Source: Candidatus Liptonbacteria bacterium (GTDB taxonomy: Bacteria > Patescibacteriota > Minisyncoccia > UBA6257 > 2-01-FULL-56-20). Taken from it: DNA of 64,000 nt. Below, in pieces: positions 1-6,584 of the stretch. Position 1 is the first letter of the stretch, and each line of letters opens with the position of its first letter. Below the pieces are notes generated by a model. The model saw only the letters and a program-made list of their open reading frames with translations. It was not told where the DNA came from and did no database searches. The stretch lies in contig JACRFR010000018.1 in the NCBI GenBank assembly GCA_016212635.1, positions 14,061 to 78,060 on the forward strand. The letters run 5' to 3'. Made by a program: the position numbers and the translations under genes.

Positions 1-325
1 CGAAAGCGGAGCCGAGTTGCAAGTAAATGAAAAGGGTCAGGAGGTTGCCGCAGATGATCGCCAGAAGTCCGGCGGTTCCGGCCAGGGGTCCGAGTCGAGA
101 TCGGACCAGCTCCAGGAGGCCCATCTTGTTGCCGGTTCGCACGAGCGCCTGGTAGTAGGCGGCGTGAAGCGCGGCTAGCGCGATCGAGAGCCCGACTAAC
201 CACGCTAAGGCAATGAGCCAGCCGGACTGGTGGAAGGTAACCGGCAGGGCAAAAATACCGGCGCCGATGGTCGTGCCGCCGACGATACTGATCGACCACC
301 AGAACAGTTTACGGGAGTCGGACAT
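1..325 (-). CDS. amino-acid permease, APC superfamily (partial, N-terminal 108 residues)
   Basis: Reading frame open to the window edge on the minus strand, starting at the ATG at 325-323 and beginning MSDSRKLFWWS. Residues about 9-35 contain GGTTIGAGIFALP, the glycine-rich first transmembrane segment typical of the aromatic/hydroxy amino-acid permease branch of the APC superfamily. A second hydrophobic segment follows (WLIALAWLVGLSIALAAL), and a third begins before the cut (GLLAIICGNLLTLF). The protein should be an inner-membrane amino-acid or related solute carrier; the substrate cannot be told from this fragment. About three quarters of the usual length lies outside the window. The upstream side carries the foldback element at 339-522, so any promoter must lie in or beyond it. 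Confidence 0.75.
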   Translation of the reverse strand, partial: MSDSRKLFWWSISIVGGTTIGAGIFALPVTFHQSGWLIALAWLVGLSIALAALHAAYYQALVRTGNKMGLLELVRSRLGPLAGTAGLLAIICGNLLTLFIYLQLGSAF

Positions 326-338
326 GGGGAGTTAAGTG

Positions 339-522
339 GAACCCATCTCCAAAGTAGGAAATTAATAAAGGTAGAGGAAGGGATTTTGCCCAAAATGGTT
401 ATTTTCGGCTGCAAAACCTGAAAACCTCCTAGAAATAGCTACGGCTATTCCTTCGTCAGTTTTCATGTTTTTCGCTCGAAAATTTCTCATTTTGGCCTAA
501 AACCTACTTTGGAGATGGGTTC
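339..522. mobile_element. 184-bp foldback element with 20-bp perfect terminal inverted repeats (MITE-like)
   Basis: The first 20 bases (339-358, starting GAACCCATCTCC) are the exact reverse complement of the last 20 (503-522, ending GGAGATGGGTTC). The interior is also foldback-like: a TTTTGCCCAAAATGG / TCATTTTGGCC pair and a central palindrome around AATAGCTACGGCTATT. No reading frame of its own and no convincing target duplication is seen. The right terminal repeat supplies the last codons and stop region of the beta-CASP nuclease gene (487-1866), so the insertion has rewritten that C-terminus. On this strand it also separates the permease from upstream sequence. Calling it mobile is inference from the perfect ends. 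Confidence 0.6.
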
Positions 523-1866
523 TAGCTCTATAGTTTCATTTTCCCGAGGCACACGGCTGGTCGCGCCCAGGTCGTGGTGAATTTTGCCGGCCAGGGTCTC
601 GCTGGCTCCCGCCTCCCCCTGAACCACGAACACGCTTTGGAGCGCGGCGGCTCGGGGGCGGAGCCAAGACAAGAGGCGCGGCTGGTCGGCGTGCGCGGAA
701 TAAGCAGTGATCGAACGGCGCTCGCAGCGGATCGGCACTCGTTCCCCGAAGATGTGAACCTCCGGAGCGCCTTCCATTATTTGGCGGCCCAGGGAGGACA
801 CCGATTGATAACCCACAAAGAGAATCATACTTTGGGGATCGGGGAGGTAGCGCAGCTCGTGGTGGAGAATGCGGCCGCCTTGGGACATGCCGGAACCGGC
901 AATAATGATCTTGGGCGGCGGCACATTATTGATGTCTTTGGACTGTTCCGTGGTCAGAGTCAGGCGCAACCCGGGAAAGTTTAAGATGTCGTCTCCGGAG
1001 CGAACCAGGCTGGAGGCTTCGCGATTGAAATAATTCTCGTATTTCTTGTAAACGGCGGTCATTTTGATCGCGAGCGGGCTGTCCAGAAACACCGGCACCC
1101 GAGGCACGCCGCGATGCTCAAAGGCCTCGTTCAAATGATACAAGATTTCTTGGGTCCGTTCGAGAGCGAAGGTGGGGATTAGGAGGGTGCCACGGCGAGC
1201 TATGGTGTCGCGCACGGCCTGCTCCAAGTCTTCTTGCCGGTTCGCTTCGCGCTCATGGACCCGGTCCCCATAGGCAGATTCAACCACGCAATGATCCGCC
1301 TCGGGCATGGGTTCGGTGGATCGGACAATGGGCGCGGGACTGTTGCCCAGGTCGCCGGAGAAAACAATGGTGCGTTCGCGCGAGCGGATTTGGATAAAAG
1401 CAGAACCGAGAATGTGACCGGCATCGAAAAACTCCACATTGAACGGGCCGAGGGTAAGCGACTGGTGATACGGCAACGGCAACCACCGCTGCATAGTTCG
1501 ATCCACGCTATCGATGGAGCATAAAGGGGAGCTGGCTTCGCGTTCCGCCTCTTTGCACAACACGTGCTCCGAGTCGATCAGGATAAGTTCCGCCAGGTCG
1601 CGGGTGGGCGGGGTGGAATAGATCGAGCCGCGGAATCCCTCCCCGACCAGCTTGGGCAGGCGTCCCACATGATCCAGGTGCGCGTGAGTTACCAGCAGGG
1701 CGTTGATGTCCCGCGGCTGGAAGGCAAAAGGTTGGAAGTTTTCCCTCTCCGCAAAGTGACCGCCTTGGATCAGTCCGCAGTCGACCATCAGTCGAAAACC
1801 CCCCGATTCCAAGAGATAGTTGGCGCCGGTGACGCTCCCCGCTCCGCCGTAAAAAGTGATGCACAT
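487..1866 (-). CDS. metallo-beta-lactamase/beta-CASP ribonuclease-like hydrolase
   Basis: 459 residues. HAHLDH at 61-66 is the zinc-binding motif 2 of the metallo-beta-lactamase fold; GHILGSA and SGDLG supply later metal ligands. ESAYGDR, AGSGMSQGGR and a C-terminal SAHAD match the beta-CASP insert and motif C, so the protein belongs with the YSH1/CPSF-like and TTHA0252-type RNA nucleases acting as exo- or endonucleases on RNA in the cytoplasm. That substrate assignment comes from the family, not from this sequence. The start at 1866 directly gives MCITFYGGAGSVTG, the usual first strand. The last roughly 12 codons (EPISKVGFRPK) come from the foldback element at 339-522 and are therefore not ancestral. 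Confidence 0.85.
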   Translation of the reverse strand: MCITFYGGAGSVTGANYLLESGGFRLMVDCGLIQGGHFAERENFQPFAFQPRDINALLVTHAHLDHVGRLPKLVGEGFRGSIYSTPPTRDLAELILIDSEHVLCKEAEREASSPLCSIDSVDRTMQRWLPLPYHQSLTLGPFNVEFFDAGHILGSAFIQIRSRERTIVFSGDLGNSPAPIVRSTEPMPEADHCVVESAYGDRVHEREANRQEDLEQAVRDTIARRGTLLIPTFALERTQEILYHLNEAFEHRGVPRVPVFLDSPLAIKMTAVYKKYENYFNREASSLVRSGDDILNFPGLRLTLTTEQSKDINNVPPPKIIIAGSGMSQGGRILHHELRYLPDPQSMILFVGYQSVSSLGRQIMEGAPEVHIFGERVPIRCERRSITAYSAHADQPRLLSWLRPRAAALQSVFVVQGEAGASETLAGKIHHDLGATSRVPRENETIELEPISKVGFRPK

Positions 1867-1873
1867 GAACGGT

Positions 1874-1913
1874 TAACCCCACCTCACCTCCCCTAAGATA
1901 AGGGGAGGGACTA
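1874..1913. repeat. family B palindrome (ACCTCCCCT...AGGGGAGG)
   Basis: An imperfect palindrome built on CTCACCTCCCCTAAG followed by the complementary AAGGGGAGGG arm, just upstream of the nuclease start codon. Related copies lie near 8316, 22691, 44423, 49509 (two) and inside the cysteine-rich protein gene at 53070. It could fold as a hairpin in RNA. No protein is encoded. Confidence 0.65.
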
Positions 1914-1947
1914 AGAACGGGTGTTTCTTAATTCAAGGTATTATAAG

Positions 1948-3300
1948 TCATGCTAACGGCTGGCGGAAGCCCATAGCTTTTAACGCCTCAGTCGCGACCG
2001 CGCGCTCATCCCAGCCAACTTTGCGACCATTTATTTTCATCGCCGTTTCGCCGCCTTTGCCCGCCAGGAGCACCAGGTCTCCCGGCTCCGCCAGCGCCAG
2101 GGCTTTAGCTATCGCCTCCTTACGATCCACGATCTTAAAAATATTCTCGCCCAGTTTGCGCCGAGGATTTTGGAGCGCGCCTGCCGCCACCTGATCGATG
2201 ATCAACGCCGGGTCTTCCTGGTAGGGATCGTCGGTGGTCACCACGATCACATCCGCGCCCCGGTCGGCGACCTCTCCCATGGCCGGCCGCTGCCAGCGGT
2301 CGCGGTGACCGGCGGCAATACCAGTCAAGACAATAGTCCGTCGGGGTTGGTAAATTCGGGTGGCGGCGAGCGCGGCCGCAAGACCGCTGGGATCGTAGGC
2401 GTAATCGATCAGGACCCGGAAGGGTTGCCCCAGCTTAAGTTCTTCCATGCGGCCCGCCACCGGCTCCGCCGCGGCCAGCGCCGCGCCGATCACGTTCCAA
2501 GACAAGCCGTGCGCCCGAGCGGCGGCCGCCGCGGCCAGCGAGTTTGCCGCGTTAAACTCCCCCACTAAACGAGTGGTTAGAACGATGCCATTTACAGAAA
2601 GACTGGTCCCGGCGGGGCCGAGTTCCAGGCGGTCGGCCAGTAATACCTCGGCCATTTGATCGCGGGCCGCGGCGCCTACGGCGGGGTTGCCGGTATCCAG
2701 GTAATAGCCGTACTTCGTGGCAACCGGAACCGCCAGAAAGTATTCGGCGTGGGCGTCGGCCAAGTTGTAAATTCCCACAGAACCCGGGCGGCGGGCGATA
2801 AGTTCGAACAGTTTGCGCTTGGCGGCGCGATAATTTTCCAGGCCGCCATGCTGATCCAGATGTTCCGGGTAAAGATTAGTGATCAGCGCGGCGTGATAGC
2901 GGATGAAACGGTGGCGATACTGCCGGATGCCTTCCGAGGAGGTTTCGACTACGGCGTGGGTGCACCCGGCCCGGACCATGGCCCGGAGTAATTTCTGAAG
3001 CTGGAATCGTCCCAGCATGGTTTGGCGCGTGGTATTGCTCCACTCCCGATCTCGGATCCGGAAGTTGACCGTGGTTGCCAGACCGGTGGGCATCCCGGCC
3101 GCGTTTAAAATATGTGCGATGAGATTGCAAGTGGTAGTCTTGCCTTTGGTGCCGGTCACCCCGATCACGGTCAAGCGGCGGGACGGAAAACCGTAAACCA
3201 GCGCGCCCAGAAAAGCCAGGGTCAGGTGATAAGCCGACAATAAAAACGGCAATCGGTACAGATACCGGACACCCGGAATTCGCTTTATTTTATCTAGCAT
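1948..3300 (-). CDS. Mur ligase family protein (MurE-like UDP-MurNAc-peptide synthetase)
   Basis: 450 residues. GTKGKTTT at 50-57 is the ATP-binding loop of Mur ligases, followed by TSSEG and a central ligase domain, then a C-terminal domain with GKGGE near the end. The N-terminal UDP-substrate domain is very short (about 40 residues before the P-loop, hydrophobic) compared with canonical MurE, which matches shortened MurE-like ligases of reduced genomes. The position of the DNPR box that recognises diaminopimelate in MurE reads DDPYQEDP here, so the arginine is absent and the added amino acid cannot be assumed to be diaminopimelate. A role in ATP-dependent peptide-stem extension of peptidoglycan precursors is a family inference. 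Start ATG at 3300. Confidence 0.8.
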   Translation of the reverse strand: MLDKIKRIPGVRYLYRLPFLLSAYHLTLAFLGALVYGFPSRRLTVIGVTGTKGKTTTCNLIAHILNAAGMPTGLATTVNFRIRDREWSNTTRQTMLGRFQLQKLLRAMVRAGCTHAVVETSSEGIRQYRHRFIRYHAALITNLYPEHLDQHGGLENYRAAKRKLFELIARRPGSVGIYNLADAHAEYFLAVPVATKYGYYLDTGNPAVGAAARDQMAEVLLADRLELGPAGTSLSVNGIVLTTRLVGEFNAANSLAAAAAARAHGLSWNVIGAALAAAEPVAGRMEELKLGQPFRVLIDYAYDPSGLAAALAATRIYQPRRTIVLTGIAAGHRDRWQRPAMGEVADRGADVIVVTTDDPYQEDPALIIDQVAAGALQNPRRKLGENIFKIVDRKEAIAKALALAEPGDLVLLAGKGGETAMKINGRKVGWDERAVATEALKAMGFRQPLA

Positions 3301-3310
3301 TTTTGGTTGA

Positions 3311-3339
3311 TTGCGGCTGTGGATAACTTGGTGTATAAT
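3311..3339 (+). promoter_or_regulatory. sigma70-type promoter containing a perfect DnaA box
   Basis: TTGCGG (3311-3316), 17-bp spacer, TATAAT (3334-3339) on the plus strand. Inside the spacer, 3318-3326 reads TGTGGATAA, the exact reverse complement of the DnaA box TTATCCACA. The promoter points toward the small structured RNA that ends at the T-tract near 3418, not toward a protein gene. Binding of DnaA between -35 and -10 would be expected to repress; this is inference. Confidence 0.55.
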
Positions 3340-3340
3340 A

Positions 3341-3418
3341 GGTCTACCAACAGGTGAGTCCCTACTCGTGAGGTACCGGAGGGTTCCTCTATATAGCGGG
3401 TGGGGCTCTGTTGTTTTT
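3341..3418 (+). ncRNA. putative ~80-nt structured small RNA with its own terminator
   Basis: Between two minus-strand genes, downstream of a good plus-strand promoter. The sequence folds as a long nested hairpin: CAACA pairs with TGTTG at the outside; GAGTCCCTAC pairs with GTGGGGCTC (two G-U pairs); an inner arm GAGGTACC / GGTTCCTC closes a GGAG loop. It ends in a T-run that overlaps the TAA stop of the DUF3800 gene on the opposite strand. This arrangement (promoter, tight stem, T-run) supports an independent short transcript. It does not match SRP RNA, 6S, tmRNA or RNase P signatures that I know. Alternatively it is only a terminator. Confidence 0.5.
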
Positions 3419-4058
3419 AAGGAAATAGGGGATTTTCTTCCACGATTTTCTGGCGAATGAGATTGTAGTAAGTATCGTCTCCGTACTCATACTTACGAAA
3501 GATGGCCCAAGAAGCAAAATCTACGATTTGCAGGCTTGCTTCTTCTCTGGTTGATTTTATCTCTGCGGTCAGGCGCAGGGCATGGTTGCGTTCGGTCTGT
3601 TGTGCGAGGTACCACTTAAAGTTCTCGTTTAAAAACTTATTTGTCTGCCGGCGCGACGCGACGAGTGTGATTGGCTCATTTACCGGTAAAAGTTTCTTTC
3701 GATATATTCGATCGAGAAGTATGTTGGTAACGTAGTTGTATAAGACATCTTGTTCCGCTTGCAGATTGGTATATACCCGACGCTTATTAAGATAAATGCA
3801 AAGTATGCTGACGTCTTTCTCGGCCAAAAGCGAGAGGGTTTGGGTGCGCACTTTGGGTGATTCGTAGTGTGCGTGCAGTACGCCGACGTGCCGCTTCCTC
3901 TCACGTCCCGCTAGTGCGCGCCTGACTTTGCGCACGATTTTCTCCACCGGACCCTTGTGCGCGACAAAAAGCGCAGTGATTAAAAAATACTTAGTGGTTC
4001 GCTTTTTGGCGAAGTTAAAGCCCGAATCCCCGCTTTCATCCAGAAAGATGTGGACCAT
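3417..4058 (-). CDS. DUF3800 domain-containing protein
   Basis: 213 residues. The N-terminal IFLDESGDSGF is the hallmark DESGD box of DUF3800. The C-terminal half has LQIVDFASWAIFRKYE followed by a conserved YY, the second hallmark (Q-x-x-D-F/A-x-W). The family adopts an RNase H-like fold and is often found near defence or mobile genes, but its biochemical role is unknown. The start codon lies 2 nt after the stop of a small frameshifted frame (4061-4229), which itself starts 2 nt after ruvA, suggesting a ruvA-led operon. The stop codon overlaps the opposite-strand T-run of the small RNA at 3341-3418. Confidence 0.8.
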   Translation of the reverse strand: MVHIFLDESGDSGFNFAKKRTTKYFLITALFVAHKGPVEKIVRKVRRALAGRERKRHVGVLHAHYESPKVRTQTLSLLAEKDVSILCIYLNKRRVYTNLQAEQDVLYNYVTNILLDRIYRKKLLPVNEPITLVASRRQTNKFLNENFKWYLAQQTERNHALRLTAEIKSTREEASLQIVDFASWAIFRKYEYGDDTYYNLIRQKIVEENPLFP

Positions 4059-4060
4059 GT

Positions 4061-4229
4061 TTATCTTCCCGCAGATTGGTAGGCCGCGTCAATTTCTCTC
4101 TGCAATTCGAGAGTGCGCGTCAGGGCGGCGGCCGTGCGGCAGTAATGGGCGATATCTTCCGCCGTGAGCCCGCGCCCCGCCCGGCTTGGCGGTTTTGTAA
4201 ACCTCGGCGCTGTAGTGGGATAATGACAT
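4061..4229 (-). pseudogene. small ORF between ruvA and DUF3800, apparently frameshifted
   Basis: An ATG at 4229-4227, 2 nt after the ruvA TAG, opens MSLSHYSAEVYKTAK. A different frame ends in a protein-like tail, GLTAEDIAHYCRTAAALTR... to DAAYQSAGR, stopping with TAA at 4063-4061, 2 nt before the DUF3800 ATG. The 169-nt interval is not a multiple of three, so a single one-base shift would join the two halves into one ~56-residue alpha-helical protein. The tight spacing at both ends argues that the intact ancestor was a real operon member. It may equally be a sequencing error or a programmed shift. No family recognised. Confidence 0.45.
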
Positions 4230-4231
4230 AT

Positions 4232-4816
4232 CTAACGCGGCGGGTTCAAAATTTTAAGCGCGGCGCGGAGACGATCTTCCAAGTTAACCAGGGATTGGTC
4301 CACCCGGCCCAGGGCGGACTTGGCGTCCTCCCGACGATAACCCAATCCGGCCAAGGCCTCCACCAGGTCCGTATCCGTGCCCATGCGAGCGATAGTTTCC
4401 GCGCTTTCTGCCGCCGTCACTTTGTTCCGCAGTTCCAGAATAATCCGCTCCGCGGTTTTACGGCCGACTCCCGCCGCGCGCGCCAGCGAGTCGGGACGAT
4501 TCTCCTGGATCGCCGCCGCGAGTTCCTGCTGGGGCGCTACCTCTAAAATTGCCAGAGCGGACCGCGGGCCGACGCCGCTCACGGTGATCAGTAGCTCAAA
4601 AAAGGCGAGTTCCGGTTCCGATTCAAAACCGTATAAGGTAAAACCGTTGGCCTCGGTGAAGTGTTGATGGCACCAAACACGAAGCGAACCGCCCGGACTC
4701 GGAAACTTGAGAAGGTTGTGGGCCGGGGCGAAAACCTGGTAGCCCACTCCCTGGACGACAAGAACCAGGTAAGAGTCGGTTTTTTTGAGCACTTGGCCCT
4801 CTAGCGTGCAAATCAT
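4232..4816 (-). CDS. ruvA: Holliday junction branch migration protein RuvA
   Basis: 194 residues from the ATG at 4816, giving MICTLEGQVLKK, the usual RuvA N-terminus. The longer open frame upstream lacks family similarity and is rejected. The N-terminal OB-fold domain (about 1-62) is followed by two helix-hairpin-helix motifs (GVGPRSALAIL and GVGRKTAERIILEL) that bind the Holliday junction backbone, and a C-terminal three-helix domain (GLGYRREDAKSALGRV) that contacts RuvB. It works with ruvB (18.5 kb) and ruvC (23.5 kb); the three genes are unlinked here, unlike the common ruvC-ruvA-ruvB cluster. Family length about 200, so complete. Confidence 0.93.
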   Translation of the reverse strand: MICTLEGQVLKKTDSYLVLVVQGVGYQVFAPAHNLLKFPSPGGSLRVWCHQHFTEANGFTLYGFESEPELAFFELLITVSGVGPRSALAILEVAPQQELAAAIQENRPDSLARAAGVGRKTAERIILELRNKVTAAESAETIARMGTDTDLVEALAGLGYRREDAKSALGRVDQSLVNLEDRLRAALKILNPPR

Positions 4817-4900
4817 GCGAGTAGCATAAAGTTCGGCGGGAGAATATGAAGCAGCGGGCAAGAAGTTAAAATTAAGAATAGGGGTGTAAATTAAATGTTT

Positions 4901-4936
4901 GGAGGGCGGGCCTCCACAATCCGAGGCCCGACCTCG
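4901..4936. repeat. family A palindrome, degenerate copy
   Basis: GGGCGGGCCTC then GAGGCCCGACCTCG: a degenerate member of the GAGGTCGGGCCTT / AAGGCCCGACCTC family, between ruvA and rpsT, just ahead of the rpsT promoter. Confidence 0.5.
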
Positions 4937-4942
4937 AAAATG

Positions 4943-4970
4943 TTGCAAATTCTCGCTGGGCCGGTATACT
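4943..4970 (+). promoter_or_regulatory. rpsT promoter
   Basis: TTGCAA (4943-4948), 16-bp spacer, TATACT (4965-4970). Transcription would begin near 4977, leaving a 56-nt leader before rpsT. The only gene downstream on this strand is rpsT. Confidence 0.6.
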
Positions 4971-5032
4971 GTTCTCGTCGTTTACCTCGGCCCCCTATAT
5001 TCTATATCCTAACTTCTAAATTCTCTATCGCC

Positions 5033-5320
5033 ATGCCCAACACTGCCTCCGCCCGTAAGGCTCTGCGACAAAGCGCCCGCCGGCACACGCGCAATACCGC
5101 CCGGCTGCGCACTTATCGGCAGCTGGCCAAAGACCTGCGGAAACTCACAACGGCTAAATCTTCCGAGGCGGCGGCCCTACTGCCTAAGGTATACCAAGCG
5201 ATCGACAAGGCGGCCAAGGCACGGGCCATAAAAGCGAATAAGGCGAGTCGGCTCAAGTCTCGCTTGGCCCGTCTGGTCAACCCCGCCAGAAGTGAAACCT
5301 CTAGAGCCATCTCTAATTGA
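5033..5320 (+). CDS. rpsT: 30S ribosomal protein S20
   Basis: 95 residues from ATG at 5033 (MPNTASARKALRQS). Very basic, all-helical, with the S20 pattern of N-terminal S/T-A-x-K-x-x-R-x-S and the central helix KAIKANKASRLKSRL. S20 binds 16S rRNA early in 30S assembly. A longer open frame begins at 4895, but it would cover the promoter and has no family support. holA lies tail-to-tail downstream, a common neighbour of rpsT. The intervening 98 bp contains a family A palindrome that could serve both genes as a terminator. Confidence 0.9.
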   Translation: MPNTASARKALRQSARRHTRNTARLRTYRQLAKDLRKLTTAKSSEAAALLPKVYQAIDKAAKARAIKANKASRLKSRLARLVNPARSETSRAISN

Positions 5321-5368
5321 CCGCTACTCGTGAATTAAAGCGAACGGGGAGCGCCACCCGAATTTCGG

Positions 5369-5404
5369 GAGGTCGGGCCTTGGGAATTCTTAAGGCCCGA
5401 CCTC
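5369..5404. repeat. family A palindrome
   Basis: GAGGTCGGGCCTT (5369-5381) with AAGGCCCGACCTC (5392-5404): 13-bp perfect arms, 10-nt loop, followed by the conserved flank GGATGCAATTC. It lies between convergent rpsT and holA. Confidence 0.8.
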
Positions 5405-5418
5405 GGATGCAATTCCGT

Positions 5419-6207
5419 TCAACTCATTACTAGATCCACCAAGGCCTCCTCGTAGTCCAGCTTACCGGACTTGATGGCCAAGTCGTACGCCGCGAACCGC
5501 GGCGTTTTTTCGCCCCCCTTCGCCGAGGCGATATAAAACAAACGGGCGGCCGGTTCGTTCTGCGCGAACATTTGTTCCAGCGCGGCCAAGCGGACGCGGA
5601 GGGCGGGGGCGTGGAGGCCAGTTAGAAGCTGCCAGAAGTCCCCGGTTTCTTCCACGCCCATTTCTTGGAGATCCGCCACGGTTAAATTCTTACGTCCCAG
5701 GTTGGCTAATTTATCCAGCTCGGTTGCTAGACGCCAGGTATCGTTTTGATGGGTTCGCGCCAGGAGCTCCACCGCCGCGTCCGCCGGGTGCAGACCGCGA
5801 GCCAGAAGCTCGCTCCGCACAAAGGCCCGCCAAGGTGAACCTTTCAAGAACTCGAAGTGATCGGATCGGACCGGCGGTTGGGACAAAAAGGCCCAAGGCT
5901 TGCCTTTGGGCAGGGCGGCTTCGGTTAGAACAATGTGGGTCTTGGTTTGCTCGGCCAGGATCTTAAGCTGGGCTGCGCCGCGCGCATCCAGGTCTGCCAA
6001 ACAGTTCGCCGCGGCGGCGATGCGCGGCGCAGCGAATAGCGATTGCCCCCGAATAAATCCGAGAAACTCTCCGGCTGCGACCGGATCCTCGCTGCCGTCG
6101 AAACTGACCGCGCTCGCGCTGGGGTGCCCGGCTTGCAAGTCGGTCAATATTCTATCTCGCGCCGCGGACCGGCGGTAAGCATCCGGTCCGGATAGAAAAA
6201 TGATCAT
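5419..6207 (-). CDS. holA: DNA polymerase III subunit delta (HolA-like)
   Basis: 262 residues, shorter than the usual ~330-340. It starts MIIFLSGPDAYRRSAARDRIL, matching the delta pattern of a hydrophobic strand, then G-x-D/E-x-(Y/F) and an arginine-rich helix. The middle has ALPKGKPWAFL (the K-x-x-K/L region), and the C-terminal half has WRLATELDKLANL, a strongly conserved delta segment (E-L-x-K-L), then the helical collar domain ending EEALVDLVMS. Delta opens the beta clamp (dnaN at 27.2 kb) within the clamp loader. The small size suggests a trimmed C-terminal collar. The gene may be co-transcribed with the 62-residue membrane protein just upstream (3 nt). Confidence 0.8.
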   Translation of the reverse strand: MIIFLSGPDAYRRSAARDRILTDLQAGHPSASAVSFDGSEDPVAAGEFLGFIRGQSLFAAPRIAAAANCLADLDARGAAQLKILAEQTKTHIVLTEAALPKGKPWAFLSQPPVRSDHFEFLKGSPWRAFVRSELLARGLHPADAAVELLARTHQNDTWRLATELDKLANLGRKNLTVADLQEMGVEETGDFWQLLTGLHAPALRVRLAALEQMFAQNEPAARLFYIASAKGGEKTPRFAAYDLAIKSGKLDYEEALVDLVMS

Positions 6208-6210
6208 GGA

Positions 6211-6399
6211 TTAATGGCCTTGGGCGTCGCCGGTTTCCGAGTCGTCATCAGTGTCGTCCCACCGCCCCCCCCGACTGCCCACCTCCAGCTGGAAAAGCAT
6301 GCGTCGGAGACGATGAACCGCCCGGGAGAGTTGCGCGATCTTTAGAACTAGAGACAAAATCACCACCAAAAGGATCAAAACAACCCAAAAGAGAAACAT
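6211..6399 (-). CDS. small single-pass membrane protein, unknown
   Basis: 62 residues. The N-terminus FLFWVVLILLVVILSLVLK forms one clear transmembrane helix. A short basic amphipathic stretch (RAVHRLRRMLFQ) follows, then an acidic tail rich in D, E and G. There is no known domain. It sits 3 nt upstream of holA on the same strand, so the two are probably co-transcribed. The topology suggests a membrane anchor with an acidic cytoplasmic tail. The function is not recognised. Confidence 0.55.
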   Translation of the reverse strand: MFLFWVVLILLVVILSLVLKIAQLSRAVHRLRRMLFQLEVGSRGGRWDDTDDDSETGDAQGH

Positions 6400-6527
6400 G
6401 GTGATTAAAGCATACCGCCTCCCAGCAGGGCGGGCAACTGCGTTCGGGCCTTGTTTTACGGGCCTAGAATCACCCGGCGCAATTTGATGCCATTTCCAAT
6501 TAGCCCGTACCCGGAAGAATTGCAGCC

Positions 6528-6564
6528 GAGGTCGGGCCTTAAGGATTCCTCAAGGCCCGACCTC
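6528..6564. repeat. family A palindrome
   Basis: GAGGTCGGGCCTT (6528-6540) and AAGGCCCGACCTC (6552-6564), preceded by CCGTACCCGGAAGAATTGCAGCC, which closely matches the sequence preceding the copy at 37621. It lies just past the pyrG stop. Confidence 0.8.
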
Positions 6565-6584
6565 TTCCCGACCCCTCCCTAATT

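Noticed and set aside
4817..4948. 44-residue N-terminal extension of RuvA
   Set aside because: The canonical RuvA N-terminus begins at 4816; the extension is not conserved and reads through a repeat and the rpsT promoter region.
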